Assembly: GCA_022844105.1 (NCBI GenBank)
Contig: JALHMJ010000003.1
Span: 141,887-205,886, forward strand
Reading direction: 5' to 3'
DNA length: 64,000 bases
DNA from: Hyphomicrobium sp.
GTDB lineage: Bacteria; Pseudomonadota; Alphaproteobacteria; Rhizobiales; Hyphomicrobiaceae
The notes under the pieces are model-generated. The model saw nothing but the letters and a program-made list of their open reading frames with translations. It searched no databases and had not been told where the DNA came from. Each line of letters begins with the position of its first letter. The first letter of the stretch is position 1. A program made the position numbers and the translations under genes. This document shows positions 48,822 to 58,992 of the stretch, piece after piece.

Positions 48822-51014
48822 CTACGCCAGCTCGGCCAGAACACATTTCAGAACCCCATAGTCGAAGCGTCCATCGAGTGCGGCATGGACTGGCCCAAGC
48901 TTGCCGCTTTCCAGGGTGCCAAGCCGGTCGAACTGAGCGTGGATTTCGTCAAGATCACTGTCGTCGAGGTCCTTCAAAACCACCCGGGCCTCCACCATTC
49001 CCGCTTCGATCGCCTCCGCGAAATGCCCGTAAATCGTACCGCTCCCTAGGCCGCGACGCTCCGCGATGGCGTCCGGGTCGAGCCCCTGCAAATGCAACGC
49101 CAGCGTTTCGTTGACGGTCGGCGACAGTCTGTTCTTCAGCAAAGGATGCGCAGCGAAGGCCGCCAGAGTGTCGAGCATCACCTGCCCGTACCGCTTGATC
49201 TTACTCGCGCCCAGCCCCGTGATGTCGGAGAGCGCGTCGATTGTTGCCGGCCGCTTCTGAGCCAATTCCACAAGTGTGCGATCGTGGCAGATCACATAGG
49301 GCGGTAACTTGGCTTCGGCGGCAAGTCTTGCCCGCAATGCCTTGAGAGCCGTGAACGCAGCCTGATCTTCGGTCGCGACAGACGCTGCCGCCGACAATGT
49401 CTTGTCGCGCTTGCCCTTTGCCTTGCTTGTCCGCTCGGCGGCAGGCGCAATCCGCATCCGGAAAGGTTCGTCTCCGCGCAACAGCGGCCGCGCACGGTCC
49501 GTCAGCTGTAACGTCCCATGGCCCTCGTCGTCGCCGGTCAGATAACCGTGCGCCACGAGTTGGCGGTAAAGGCCCCGCCAAACCGCGGCATCCGTGTCGC
49601 GCCCTAGCCCAAACACGGCCAGCTTGTCATGTGACGCGCGAATGCAGCGTTCGTCGGCTTTGCCGAGGAGGATGTCGACCAGATATCCGACGCCGAAGCG
49701 CTGTCCGGTGCGGTAGACCGTCGAAAGGGCCTTTTGCGCCAGCAAGCTGCCGTCCGTTGTCGCTGGCGGTGTCAGGCAGTTGTCGCAGTTGCCGCAAGCC
49801 GGACTGCCCCGTTCTCCAAAATAGGCAAGCAGGGCCTGACGGCGGCACGACGCCATTTCGCCGAGCCCGATAAGCGCTTCGAGTTTCTGACGTTGAACCT
49901 GTTTGAATGCATCCGATCCGTCCGATTGCGCAATCCACTGCCGCTGCTGGATCACGTCTTGCAGCGAATAGGCGAGCCACGCATTCGCCGGTTCGCCGTC
50001 GCGTCCCGCGCGTCCGGTTTCCTGATAGTAGGCCTCGATCGACTTCGGCAGGCTCAGGTGCGCCACAAAGCGGACGTCGGGTTTGTCGATACCCATGCCA
50101 AACGCAATCGTCGCAACGATAATAAGTCCATCCTCGTTCAGGAAGCGCTCCTGCGCCCTGCGCCGGATTTGCGGATCGAGACCGGCGTGATAGGCGAGCG
50201 CCCGCCGGCCCTTTGTGGTCAGCCATGCGGCGGTCTCTTCAACCTGCTTGCGCGAGAGACAATAGACGATGCCGGCATCCTCGGGATGCTCGCTCTCGAT
50301 GAATTGCCACAGTCGATCGCGTGCGCCGATCGAACCCATCTCGGCGATGATGTAGCGAATGTTGGGCCGGTCAAAGCTGGCAACGAAACGCTCCGCATTT
50401 TCCAGGCTGAGTTCCGCGACGATCTCTTCCCGCGTCCGCTCGTCGGCGGTCGCCGTCAGCGCCAGGCGCGGCACGTTGGGAAATCGTACAGCCAGCATCC
50501 GAAGCTGCCGGTATTCCGGCCGGAAGTCATGACCCCACTGAGATACGCAATGCGCTTCGTCGATCGCAAAAACCGAGATGGTCGTCTGCCCCATGAGCTG
50601 CATCATCCGGTCCTGCAGCAGCCGCTCGGGCGCAACGTACAAAAGATCAAGTGCGCCAGCGACGAGTTGGCGCTCCACAGCCTGCTGCTCGGGAAACGAA
50701 AGGCTCGAATTCAAAAACGCCGCCGCGACGCCGGCTTCTTTCAGCGCATCAACTTGATCCTGCATGAGCGCGATGAGGGGTGACACCACAATTCCGGTAC
50801 CGGCCCTCACGATCGCGGGGATCTGGTAACAGAGTGATTTGCCCCCGCCCGTCGGCATGAGCACAAGCGCATCCCGCCCCGCCAGAACCGTCTCGATGAT
50901 GGCCGACTGATGCAGGCGGAAGCTGTGATAGCCGAACACCCTCTCAAGCACGCCAAGTGCGGCGTCGAGTGTGGGAGCCTCAGGTACGGTTCTCAACTTG
51001 GGCGCCGGGGACAT
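48822..51014 (-). CDS. recQ: ATP-dependent DNA helicase RecQ
   Basis: A 730-residue 3'-5' DNA helicase for recombination and fork repair. Helicase motifs are [29 protein letters not shown] and TGRAGRDG. The zinc-binding RQC element has CRR-x-ALLAYFGE and CGNCDNC. A winged helix, an HRDC domain (about 555-630) and an extra C-terminal helix-turn-helix domain of about 90 residues ([29 protein letters not shown]) follow. That last domain makes it longer than E. coli RecQ (about 610) and is common in alphaproteobacteria. Confidence 0.96.
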   Translation of the reverse strand: MSPAPKLRTVPEAPTLDAALGVLERVFGYHSFRLHQSAIIETVLAGRDALVLMPTGGGKSLCYQIPAIVRAGTGIVVSPLIALMQDQVDALKEAGVAAAFLNSSLSFPEQQAVERQLVAGALDLLYVAPERLLQDRMMQLMGQTTISVFAIDEAHCVSQWGHDFRPEYRQLRMLAVRFPNVPRLALTATADERTREEIVAELSLENAERFVASFDRPNIRYIIAEMGSIGARDRLWQFIESEHPEDAGIVYCLSRKQVEETAAWLTTKGRRALAYHAGLDPQIRRRAQERFLNEDGLIIVATIAFGMGIDKPDVRFVAHLSLPKSIEAYYQETGRAGRDGEPANAWLAYSLQDVIQQRQWIAQSDGSDAFKQVQRQKLEALIGLGEMASCRRQALLAYFGERGSPACGNCDNCLTPPATTDGSLLAQKALSTVYRTGQRFGVGYLVDILLGKADERCIRASHDKLAVFGLGRDTDAAVWRGLYRQLVAHGYLTGDDEGHGTLQLTDRARPLLRGDEPFRMRIAPAAERTSKAKGKRDKTLSAAASVATEDQAAFTALKALRARLAAEAKLPPYVICHDRTLVELAQKRPATIDALSDITGLGASKIKRYGQVMLDTLAAFAAHPLLKNRLSPTVNETLALHLQGLDPDAIAERRGLGSGTIYGHFAEAIEAGMVEARVVLKDLDDSDLDEIHAQFDRLGTLESGKLGPVHAALDGRFDYGVLKCVLAELA

Positions 51015-51224
51015 GCGGTCTTTGGGGTCAAATAATCTGATCCCGCTCTCTTAGAATGATTCCCCCCGCCGTCCGCGCTTGTGGGCAGTGTTTTCCCGCA
51101 AATTCCGCCGATGTCATAACGCGCGCGCGGCAGTTTTCCGTCGTCGGATGTGACGTTGGCAAAATTGTAGTCTAGAAGCGTCGCAACTCTCGTCTCTGGC
51201 CGGGAAAATAAGGAGCGGGCACAC

Positions 51225-51887
51225 ATGCGATTGCTGACCGGACTTGCCATCGTTCTGGCGGGCCTATTCTATGTCGCCTGGCCAGCTTGGTCAGCTTATC
51301 ACATCAAAACTGCATTGGAGAGCGCCGACGTTTCGGGCTTGGAACAAGGCATCGATTTTCCAGCCGTGCGCTTGTCACTGCGCCCGGCCGTCACCACTGT
51401 CATTGCCGATAACCTCAAGGACGTGACAAAGGGCACTCCAGGCAGCGACAAGCTCATCGATAAACTCAGCCAGAAGACATTGCCCGAACTGGTCGATGCC
51501 ACGCTTGACCGCTTGTTGACCCCCGAAGCTCTCATTCGGCTGCACGCGGAGGGCAAAAGCCTGCGCGACTTCATCAAGACCTTCAAGGCGGGCCAGCCTG
51601 ATCTTGCCGGACAGATCGGCGGCATCGTGCGCGATTTCCTTGGCACCAAGCCAAACCCGGCTGATGTGCCTGTAGCGCCGGTCGCAGGCGTGGCGGCGGC
51701 GGCTCCTGTCGTGCCTGAAAATCGCCGCCTGGGATTGGGCAACGTCAAGTCGATCGGTTTTGTTGGACCACTTGCGGTCTCACTTGGCCTTGCCCGCGAT
51801 CCAAAAGCCGCCGAGCCTGACCTGACGGCGACCATGTCGTTTACCGGAACCGGGTGGCGCATCACGGGTCTAGCGCCAAAGATCTGA
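51225..51887 (+). CDS. DUF2939 family protein
   Basis: A 220-residue protein with an N-terminal signal anchor (MRLLTGLAIVLAGLFYVAWPAWS). The following AYHIKTALESADVSGLEQGIDFPAVRLSLR is the hallmark of DUF2939, and the C-terminal DLTATMSFTGTGWRITGLAPKI resembles the domain's end. An alanine/proline-rich linker sits between. It is predicted to face the periplasm; function unknown. AAGGAG lies 9 nt before the ATG. Confidence 0.87.
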   Translation: MRLLTGLAIVLAGLFYVAWPAWSAYHIKTALESADVSGLEQGIDFPAVRLSLRPAVTTVIADNLKDVTKGTPGSDKLIDKLSQKTLPELVDATLDRLLTPEALIRLHAEGKSLRDFIKTFKAGQPDLAGQIGGIVRDFLGTKPNPADVPVAPVAGVAAAAPVVPENRRLGLGNVKSIGFVGPLAVSLGLARDPKAAEPDLTATMSFTGTGWRITGLAPKI

Positions 51888-52147
51888 CTTCCGATGGGCC
51901 GGTTAAGGATCTTACCGAGGCTTTAATGCGTTCTAGAAAAACAATAAGTTATGGAATGCGGCTGCCGCCTTTTTCGGGCATCGTTTATCTTGTCTCAACG
52001 AAACCCGGTCATCTCAGGTGTCGGACCGGCCCGCCGATCGATTCGTGACGTGTTCGACTTGCAACGTCTTCATCGATTTGCAGTTGGCGAACATGATCGG
52101 ACCGCAGCTTCGATGCCGTCGCGTTCGTGGATTTGAGGGAGCATAAA

Positions 52148-54046
52148 ATGCGTCGTGTGGTGAGTGCCGTGGCGGTAATGACCGCCGCAGTGGGCTGGTC
52201 GCTCTCCCTTAATGCCGCACCCGTCCAGACGGCGACGATCGAAATGGCAGCCGAAGGCGAGATCACGTCCGACCGCCTCGCGTCGCTGGCCGCAATCGTG
52301 GCCGATGCCGAACTTCGTTTCGAAGCGGCTCGTGATCCGGTCGAAAAAGCGTTTCTGTCGCAGATTGCTGGACATTATCGCGAGTACGACGCCGAACCGC
52401 TGTGGACCAGCGCCGCGGGCCTGACCGATGCCGGGCGCGCTCTTTATGACGAATTGGCACAAGCCGACCTATATGGCCTCGACCCGTCCCAGTTCAGACT
52501 TCCCGTTGTGCCCATTCCAGCAGCCTCCGTTGCCGCGCGCGCCGCAGCAGAGGTCGATCTGTCGATCTCCGCGGTGCGCTATGCCTGGCATGCGCGCGGC
52601 GGTCGCGTCGACGCCACGCAGCTCTCGCGATGGCTTGATGCGTCTCCAACGACGATCTATGCCGGCGATGTTTTCCGCGCGATTGCAGCAGCAGGCGGCG
52701 ATCCTGTCGAAGGCCTGCGCAGCTTTCATCCCAGGCATCCGCAGTTCGAACTCCTGCGTCAGGCCTATTTGGAAGCGCGGGGCGATAAAGCCGCCAAGCC
52801 GTTGCCGGTACTTGCCGCCGGCGCTCGCATCGACGTCGGCATGCGCCATCCCGACGTCATCCTCATTCGCCAGCGCCTCGGCCTGGATGTTACCGAGGAC
52901 GCCGATCTGCTCGACCGTCGCGTCATGCGCGCTATCCGCGCCTACCTTGACGAACAAGACTTTGAATTAAAACGCTATGTCGATGACGGTGTTCGCGAAG
53001 CTCTCAACCGGGCCACACCGCCCTCGCGCCGCACCCGCCGCGACACGATCGACAAGTTCCTCGTCAACCTAGAGCGCTGGCGCACGATGCCCGGCGACAT
53101 GGGCAGCTTCTACGTCTGGAACAATTTGCCGGAATATCAAACCCGCGTCGTGAAAGCAGGCGCGGTCATTCACCAGGAACGCATCGTTATCGGCAAGCCG
53201 AACACCCAGACGCCAGTGTTCTCCGACGAGATGAACCACGTCATTTTCCAGCCCGAGTGGGGCGTTCCGGAATCGATCAAGCTGCGCCAGATCCTGCCGC
53301 ACATGCGCGGTGGTGATTACGGCGTTCTTGCCCGCCGCGGCATGCAGATTCGCGACGGCAATCGCGTCGTCAATCCGGCTCGCATCAATTGGTCGAAGGT
53401 TGATATCCGCAACGTGCCGATCATCCAGGGGTCCGGCCCCGGCAATCCGCTGGGACGCCTGAAGTTCATGTTTCCCAACCACCACGACGTTTACATGCAC
53501 GATACCAACGACCGATATCTCTTCGAGAACTCTGAGCGCACGTTCAGCCACGGCTGCATCCGGGTGCGCAACCCCGATCGTTTCGCTGAAGTCATCCTTG
53601 GCGAAGTTGCGGGCTGGTCCAGCGAAGACGTGGCACGCCAGCTCAAGATCAAGACCACGACCCGTATCGACCTCAAGGAGCACCTGCCGGTGCACAACAC
53701 GTACCTGACGACGTGGGTCAATCCGGACGGCACAGTCACGCAATTCAAGGACGTGTACGGCCACGATAAGCGCTACAGCGAGGCCCTGGCGGGCAAGTCG
53801 GTCAAGCTCATCGCGGCGCGGGACCCAGCCCTCGTTTTGAAGAAAGAAAACGAGGAATTGCGCAAGGGGTTTGCGGCCGTCTATACCCAGAAGCCCAAGC
53901 CCGTCGCGGCCCCCACCGGTTTCTTCTTCTGGGGCCCCCCGCCGCCGCCTGCACCGTGGGCCAAGTCGGGCCTCGGCAAGCCCAAGCCCGCCAAGAAATA
54001 CTATTCGGCCGCGCCCCCGCGCCCTCTCTACTTCCAGCAGTATTGA
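52148..54046 (+). CDS. Large L,D-transpeptidase, YcbB/LdtD type
   Basis: A 632-residue periplasmic enzyme making 3-3 peptidoglycan cross-links. It has a signal peptide (to about residue 25), a long scaffold region with PLWTSAAGLTDAGRALYDEL, a peptidoglycan-binding-like segment (VGMRHPDVILIRQRLG near 238), and the YkuD domain ending FENSERTFSHGCIRVRN with catalytic Cys470. A proline/lysine-rich tail (WGPPPPPAPW, KPKPAKK) closes the protein and is absent from E. coli YcbB. GAGGGAG precedes the ATG at 52148 by about 7 nt. It stands apart from the smaller transpeptidase at 20.4 kb. Confidence 0.93.
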   Translation: MRRVVSAVAVMTAAVGWSLSLNAAPVQTATIEMAAEGEITSDRLASLAAIVADAELRFEAARDPVEKAFLSQIAGHYREYDAEPLWTSAAGLTDAGRALYDELAQADLYGLDPSQFRLPVVPIPAASVAARAAAEVDLSISAVRYAWHARGGRVDATQLSRWLDASPTTIYAGDVFRAIAAAGGDPVEGLRSFHPRHPQFELLRQAYLEARGDKAAKPLPVLAAGARIDVGMRHPDVILIRQRLGLDVTEDADLLDRRVMRAIRAYLDEQDFELKRYVDDGVREALNRATPPSRRTRRDTIDKFLVNLERWRTMPGDMGSFYVWNNLPEYQTRVVKAGAVIHQERIVIGKPNTQTPVFSDEMNHVIFQPEWGVPESIKLRQILPHMRGGDYGVLARRGMQIRDGNRVVNPARINWSKVDIRNVPIIQGSGPGNPLGRLKFMFPNHHDVYMHDTNDRYLFENSERTFSHGCIRVRNPDRFAEVILGEVAGWSSEDVARQLKIKTTTRIDLKEHLPVHNTYLTTWVNPDGTVTQFKDVYGHDKRYSEALAGKSVKLIAARDPALVLKKENEELRKGFAAVYTQKPKPVAAPTGFFFWGPPPPPAPWAKSGLGKPKPAKKYYSAAPPRPLYFQQY

Positions 54047-54179
54047 GCCCGGTTCGCACCTTTTAGCCAGACCTAGCGCCCGCCGGTGGTCTGCCGGCGG
54101 GCGTCTTGCTGTCGAGGCTGTATCCAGATCGATGTTCGCCGCCTAAGATCGTGCTGCAATAGAAGGATGCGCACGGCCG

Positions 54180-55436
54180 ATGGACCACGACGAGGGACCG
54201 CCAACGCATACGGCCGCTGTCTGGGCTCCGGCACTGGCTCCCGCAGCACCTCGCGACATGTGTACCGACTGCGGTCTGTCGCGCACCGCTGAGGCCAAGC
54301 GCTGCGGCCGCGCCTGCCAATTCATCAAGCCGGATTATGCCGCCTCGGAAGCTCGCGTTCACGGCCGCCCGCGCGATCCGGCGCGACCCGACGAACTCTT
54401 CTTCGGCCCATTCCGGCGGATGGTCCGCGCCGCGCTGAAGGCCCCGAGGTCTGGCGCGCAATGGACCGGCATCACGACGCGACTTGCTGAACGGTTGCTC
54501 GAGACCGGCGCCGTCGAAGCCGTGCTCACCATGGCCCCGGATCCAGCGGACAACTGGAAGCCCATGCCCGTCATTATTACGCGCGCCGACGGCATGGCCC
54601 AGGCGCGCGGGATGCGCATGGGCTATGCGCCTCTGTTGGCCCTGCTGGAGCCCGTCCGTGAGCGCGGCTTCAAACGCATCGCCGTCATTGGCATTCCCTG
54701 CCAGGTCTATGCGCTGCGCGCCATCGAAGAAGACCTGGGATTGGACCGGCTCTACGTGATTGGCACGCCCTGTTCCGACAACACGACAACTGAAAACTTT
54801 CACACGTTCCTTGATCTTTTGGCTGACGACCCCAGCACCATTACCTATCTGGAATTCCGGGCGGATTATTACGTCGAGTTACGCTTCACGAATGGCACAA
54901 AGAAAGAAATTCCGTTTCTGAAGTTGCCGATCTCAAAACTGCCGCCGGATTTTTTCCCGCTGACCTGCCGCACGTGCGTCGATTACACCAACGTTCTCGC
55001 CGACATCACGGTCGGCTACATGGGCGGGGAGGGTCAGCAGTGGCTGCTCGTGCGTAACGAGCGTGGCGAGGAATTGCTCGGTCTTTTGGGCGATGAGGTC
55101 CAGCTCAGCGAACCCGGCAGCGCCGGCAAACGCAAGAACGCGGTCGCGGGGTTCCTCGCCAACACAGAACGCGCGGCCGGCGGCCTGCCGTTGCGTTCGA
55201 TGCCGGATTGGCTGCGCCCGATCGTCGGCTGGCTGATGCCCAGGATCGGCCCGCGTGGTCTGGAATTCGCTCGTTCACGCCTGGAAATGAAAGCCTGCGA
55301 AACTGTGGTGCACTTACGCCGCGCGATGCCGCGCCGTGTGCGGTACATGGTGCCGGCCCACGTCTGGGCCTTGGTCGAACCCTATGGCCTCAAACCCACA
55401 GCCGAGGAATTGCCCCGGCCAAGCCGTGACACCTGA
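54180..55436 (+). CDS. FrhB/BciB-like iron-sulfur flavoprotein
   Basis: A 418-residue protein of the coenzyme F420 hydrogenase beta-subunit family. The N-terminal cysteines CTDCG and CGRAC, then the later IGTPCSDN and CRTCVDYTNVLADITVGYMGG, give the expected [4Fe-4S] ligands. The best-known bacterial relative is BciB, a ferredoxin-dependent 8-vinyl reductase of (bacterio)chlorophyll synthesis; plants use a relative on hydroxymethyl-chlorophyll, and archaea use FrhB with F420. No photosynthesis gene is in the window, so the substrate is open. The next gene begins 8 nt downstream and is probably co-transcribed. Confidence 0.8.
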   Translation: MDHDEGPPTHTAAVWAPALAPAAPRDMCTDCGLSRTAEAKRCGRACQFIKPDYAASEARVHGRPRDPARPDELFFGPFRRMVRAALKAPRSGAQWTGITTRLAERLLETGAVEAVLTMAPDPADNWKPMPVIITRADGMAQARGMRMGYAPLLALLEPVRERGFKRIAVIGIPCQVYALRAIEEDLGLDRLYVIGTPCSDNTTTENFHTFLDLLADDPSTITYLEFRADYYVELRFTNGTKKEIPFLKLPISKLPPDFFPLTCRTCVDYTNVLADITVGYMGGEGQQWLLVRNERGEELLGLLGDEVQLSEPGSAGKRKNAVAGFLANTERAAGGLPLRSMPDWLRPIVGWLMPRIGPRGLEFARSRLEMKACETVVHLRRAMPRRVRYMVPAHVWALVEPYGLKPTAEELPRPSRDT

Positions 55437-55444
55437 GGCTGTTC

Positions 55445-56974
55445 ATGCCATTTCGACTTTTGACGCTCGTACTCGCCCTGGTCGGCGCATTCGCCGTGGC
55501 GGTTTCAATCTTCCAATTGCGCGCCGCGCGAGCCGACGTCATCCAGCAGCAGATATCGATCGGCCATATCCCAGCCACGGTCTATCGCAAGCCCGGCGTC
55601 CAAAACGCTCCGGTCGTGATCATCGCCCACGGCTTCGCCGGTTCCGAACCGCTCATGGTTTCGTTTGCCTATACCCTGGCGCGCAATGGCTTGATCGCCG
55701 TTACTTTCGATTTCGCCGGCCACGGTCGCAACCCGCTCCCGATGACCGGCGACATTACCCGCGAAGACGGCGCGACCCGCACCCTCCTCGGCGAAACAGA
55801 AGAAGTCTTGGCCTACGCCCGCACGCTCGGTGACGGCCGCGTCGCACTCCTTGGCCATTCGATGGCCTCCGACATCATCGTGCGGGCGGCAGCTTTGCAT
55901 CCCGACGTGGCCGCGACCGTCGCCGTGTCGATGTTTTCGCCCGCTGTTACGCGCGAGACGCCAAAGAACCTGCTTGTAATTGTTGGCGACTGGGAAGGCT
56001 TCTTGAAAACCGAGGCCCTGCGCGTCACAGGTCTTGTCGCGGCTCCACAAGTGGCGAGCCCCGGCGTTACATACGGCGATTTTTCCAAAGGAACCGCGCG
56101 GCGGGCGACGTTCAGCAGCTACGCAGAACACGTCGGCGTTCTCTACCGACCGGAAAGTCTGTTCGAGGCCCAGCTTTGGCTCGATCAGGCGTTCGGCGTC
56201 TCACGCGCCGGCCCGATCGAGATCGCCGAACGCGGCCGCTGGATCGCGCTGTTGTTTGTCGGCATTGCCCTGCTGGCCAAGCCCCTCACGTCCCTTTTCC
56301 CGACGATCGCCGCGCCTCCTGCTGGCGCGGGCCTGCCGTGGCGCCAGCTCTGGCTGCCACTGATCGTCCCGGCTGTCGTCACGCCACTCATCCTTCGGGT
56401 ACTGCCGACGCATTTCCTCCCGGTTCTCGTCGGCGACTACTTGGCCTGCCATTTCGGCATGTACGGTCTCGTCACGGTCGCTTGTCTTCTCTGGATGGGT
56501 AAACGCGGCCCCTCGCGCCAAGACATCTCGCGGGCCGCCGGCAAGCTCGGCTTGGCGACCGCCGCCCTTCTTGCGCTCTATGGCTTGGGCGTCGTTTGGC
56601 CAATCGATGCTGAGTTCACGAATTTCATTCCAACGCCTGCGCGCATTCCACTGATTGCCGCCATGGCCGCCGGGACGGTCATTTACTTCCTCGCCGACGA
56701 ATGGCTGACGCGCGGCGAAGGCAGCGCCCGCGGTGCCTACTTTGCCTCGAAGGTTGCCTTCATCGTGTCGCTCGCAATTGCTGTTGCCCTGGATTTCGAG
56801 CGCTTGTTCTTCCTCATCATCATCGTCCCCATGATCGTGTTGTTCTTTTGGTTTTTCGGTCTGATGAGCGCCTGGGTTTACCGCCGCACTGGCCATCCCT
56901 GGGTCGCCGGACTGGCCAATGCGATCGCCATCGCCTGGGCTGTTGGCGTCGTCTTTCCGATGGTAGCGGCCTGA
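55445..56974 (+). CDS. Alpha/beta hydrolase fused to a membrane domain
   Basis: A 509-residue protein. After an N-terminal membrane helix (5-28) comes an alpha/beta-hydrolase domain (about 40-250): VVIIAHGFAGSEPL for the oxyanion hole, GHSMAS for the nucleophile Ser near 140, VGDWEG as acid region and YAEHVGVLY with the possible catalytic His. The rest (260-505) holds about seven transmembrane helices. Such dienelactone-hydrolase-like domains fused to a polytopic domain are unusual, and the substrate is unknown. It is coupled to the FrhB/BciB-like gene (8-nt gap), with GAGG 6 nt before the ATG, and ends 9 nt before convergent ruvX. Confidence 0.8.
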   Translation: MPFRLLTLVLALVGAFAVAVSIFQLRAARADVIQQQISIGHIPATVYRKPGVQNAPVVIIAHGFAGSEPLMVSFAYTLARNGLIAVTFDFAGHGRNPLPMTGDITREDGATRTLLGETEEVLAYARTLGDGRVALLGHSMASDIIVRAAALHPDVAATVAVSMFSPAVTRETPKNLLVIVGDWEGFLKTEALRVTGLVAAPQVASPGVTYGDFSKGTARRATFSSYAEHVGVLYRPESLFEAQLWLDQAFGVSRAGPIEIAERGRWIALLFVGIALLAKPLTSLFPTIAAPPAGAGLPWRQLWLPLIVPAVVTPLILRVLPTHFLPVLVGDYLACHFGMYGLVTVACLLWMGKRGPSRQDISRAAGKLGLATAALLALYGLGVVWPIDAEFTNFIPTPARIPLIAAMAAGTVIYFLADEWLTRGEGSARGAYFASKVAFIVSLAIAVALDFERLFFLIIIVPMIVLFFWFFGLMSAWVYRRTGHPWVAGLANAIAIAWAVGVVFPMVAA

Positions 56975-56983
56975 TCGACGGGT

Positions 56984-57484
56984 TCACGTCCCACGCATGC
57001 GGTCGAGCACATTCTGCAAAATGATGGTCGCCGCCAGCTTGTCGATGACTTCCGCCCGGCGCTTGCGGGTCTGGTCGGCAGCAATCAGCATGCGCTCCGC
57101 TTCCGCGGTCGTCAGCCGCTCGTCCCACAACAGGATCGGGAGCGCCGACAGATTGTTGAGATTGCGCGCCAGCGCTCGCGTTGATTGCGCGCGCGGACCT
57201 TCGTTGCCATCCAGATTGATCGGCAGCCCGAGCACCAGTCCCCCAACCCCGTGTTCGGCGCACAAATCGAAAAGGCGCGCCGCATCCTCTTTGAACTTCA
57301 CTTTTTTGATCGTCTCAAGCGGTGAGGCGATCCCGCGATTGACGTCCGAGAGGGCCAGTCCCAGCGTCTTAGTCCCCGCGTCTATCCCGATCAGACGCTG
57401 CCCCCGCGGCAATACGGCGAAAAAAGCCATAACGTCCTCGAACGTCAAACCATGAATGGACTTGTCTCGTTGTTCAGCCGTCAC
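56984..57484 (-). CDS. ruvX: Holliday junction resolvase-like RuvX (YqgF)
   Basis: A 166-residue RNase H-fold nuclease for 16S rRNA 5'-end processing and possibly Holliday junctions. The fold and acidic site show in LIGIDAGTKTLGLALSDV, LVLGLPINLDGNEGPRAQ, and LLWDERLTTAEAERML. The last segment includes the conserved Asp-Glu-Arg. A 25-residue N-terminal extension is longer than in E. coli. In related genomes ruvX adjoins gatCA and pyrB; here gatC follows within 1 kb, but pyrB is 54 kb away. Confidence 0.94.
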   Translation of the reverse strand: MTAEQRDKSIHGLTFEDVMAFFAVLPRGQRLIGIDAGTKTLGLALSDVNRGIASPLETIKKVKFKEDAARLFDLCAEHGVGGLVLGLPINLDGNEGPRAQSTRALARNLNNLSALPILLWDERLTTAEAERMLIAADQTRKRRAEVIDKLAATIILQNVLDRMRGT

Positions 57485-57573
57485 GAATGCGCCCGCAGTT
57501 GAAAGCTTCTTCCAGCTCTTTATAGAAAGCCGGGATCGAAGTCTCTGTTGGACCGCCTTCCAGGAGAAGCAAC

Positions 57574-58263
57574 ATGAAAATCACTTGGCTTGGCCATTCG
57601 GCTTTCCGCATTGAAACCGGGGCCAGCATCGTGCTGATCGATCCATTTCTGAAAGGCAATCCGACGTTCGAAAAATCCTCCCTTGAATGGGATGCGGTGA
57701 CGGCGGGCGTGACCCACATCGTCCTCACACACGGCCATGACGATCACGTCGGCGACACCGCCGAGATCTGCAAGAAGCGGGGTGCGACCTTGTTTGCCGT
57801 CTATGAGCTGGCGGTGCATCTCGCCAATCACGGCGTCGAAAAGTATGAACCCATGAATACCGGCGGCACCGTGTGCGCCCCCGATTTCGGCGTGACTTTG
57901 GTCGACGCCAAGCACTCTTCCTCTTCGGGCGGGGTGTATCTTGGCAATCCCTGCGGCGTCGTCCTCGATGCCCGGGAAGGGCACAAGATCCTGCACATGG
58001 GAGACACCGAAATCTTCCCCGGCATGGCGCTCATCAATGAGATCCACCAGCCCGATATCGGCATCGTGCCGATCGGCGACCGCTTCACCATGGGCGCACG
58101 CACCGCCGCGATGGCCTGTCGCAAGTTTTTCAAATTCAAGACCGTCATTCCCTGTCACTACGGTACGTTCGGGTTGATCGCCCCTAATGCCGACCAGTTC
58201 ATCGCCGAAATGGCGCCCGATCCCGTCACGGTGCCGAAGGTTGGTGAGGTCTTGACCGTCTAG
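57574..58263 (+). CDS. UPF0173 metal-dependent hydrolase
   Basis: A 229-residue metallo-beta-lactamase-fold hydrolase. The opening MKITWLGHSAFRIETGASIVLIDPFLKGNP, the metal-binding LTHGHDDHVGD and LHMGDTEIFPGM, and the late IPCHYGTFGLIAPN are diagnostic of UPF0173. Substrate is unknown. It lies between ruvX (divergent, 89 nt) and gatC, as in many alphaproteobacteria. Purine-rich AGGAGAAGC precedes the ATG. Confidence 0.93.
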   Translation: MKITWLGHSAFRIETGASIVLIDPFLKGNPTFEKSSLEWDAVTAGVTHIVLTHGHDDHVGDTAEICKKRGATLFAVYELAVHLANHGVEKYEPMNTGGTVCAPDFGVTLVDAKHSSSSGGVYLGNPCGVVLDAREGHKILHMGDTEIFPGMALINEIHQPDIGIVPIGDRFTMGARTAAMACRKFFKFKTVIPCHYGTFGLIAPNADQFIAEMAPDPVTVPKVGEVLTV

Positions 58264-58405
58264 GCGAGCAGGGCGCTCGGATTATCTGCAACCTGGCGCC
58301 GCGCCGCGGACCCACCGTGGTTGCGCCATCGCCGCAAAGGGCGTTAAGACAGGCGCCATCGAGTGCCGTCGGCCGTCGGAGTGACGCCGTTGTCTGGGGA
58401 AATTC

Positions 58406-58693
58406 ATGCAGGTCGATGAAGCAACGGTCCAGCGCATTGCCGGTCTCGCGCGGATCAAGGTCACGCCTGAAGAGGCCAAGGCCCTCCAAACCGAATTGTC
58501 CGGCATTTTGAATTGGGTCGAGCAACTCGATGAGGTGGACACTTCGGCCGTCGAACCGATGACGCGCGTCGTCCCGATCGCCCTGCCCAAGCGCAAAGAC
58601 GAGGTGACCGATGGCGAAATTCCCGATCAGGTGACGAAGAACGCACCGCAGACCGAAGACCACTTCTTTGTCGTCCCTAAAGTCATCGAATAA
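58406..58693 (+). CDS. gatC: Glutamyl-tRNA(Gln) amidotransferase subunit C
   Basis: The 95-residue GatC subunit, which clamps GatA to GatB in the complex that converts Glu-tRNA(Gln) and Asp-tRNA(Asn) to the amidated forms. The helix [39 protein letters not shown] and the conserved PMTRVVP loop are clear, as is the terminal [11 protein letters not shown]. Two small genes separate it from gatA. Confidence 0.95.
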   Translation: MQVDEATVQRIAGLARIKVTPEEAKALQTELSGILNWVEQLDEVDTSAVEPMTRVVPIALPKRKDEVTDGEIPDQVTKNAPQTEDHFFVVPKVIE

Positions 58694-58716
58694 CGCTTAC
58701 CGGCGCGAGGCCCGTC

Positions 58717-58992
58717 ATGACCAAAATTTTTGCCCTGCTGGCCGTTTTGCTGATTGCCTCCGGTGTGATCGTCCTTGCCGTGCCGAAAGCCGCGCCGCCA
58801 CCGGCGTCCGAGCGGTCGATCGGACCTCAATCCGCTCCGCCATCGACCTTGGCGGATCAGGCGCGCGAGATTGCCGAAAAGGTCAACGCGCCGCTGTCGA
58901 TCGTGTTTGGGCTCGTCAGTCTTTACTACTCTCGCCGCACGTTCCTCATCAATCGCGAGGCGTTGGCTCGCCGCCAGGGAGGTGAAGCATGA
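58717..58992 (+). CDS. Small membrane protein between gatC and gatA
   Basis: A 91-residue protein with an N-terminal hydrophobic helix (MTKIFALLAVLLIASGVIVLAV), a proline-rich linker and a second, weaker hydrophobic segment, LSIVFGLVSLYY, before a basic end SRRTFLINREALARRQ. I do not know its function. It overlaps the next gene by 4 bp (ATGA) and lies 23 nt after gatC. Confidence 0.7.
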   Translation: MTKIFALLAVLLIASGVIVLAVPKAAPPPASERSIGPQSAPPSTLADQAREIAEKVNAPLSIVFGLVSLYYSRRTFLINREALARRQGGEA

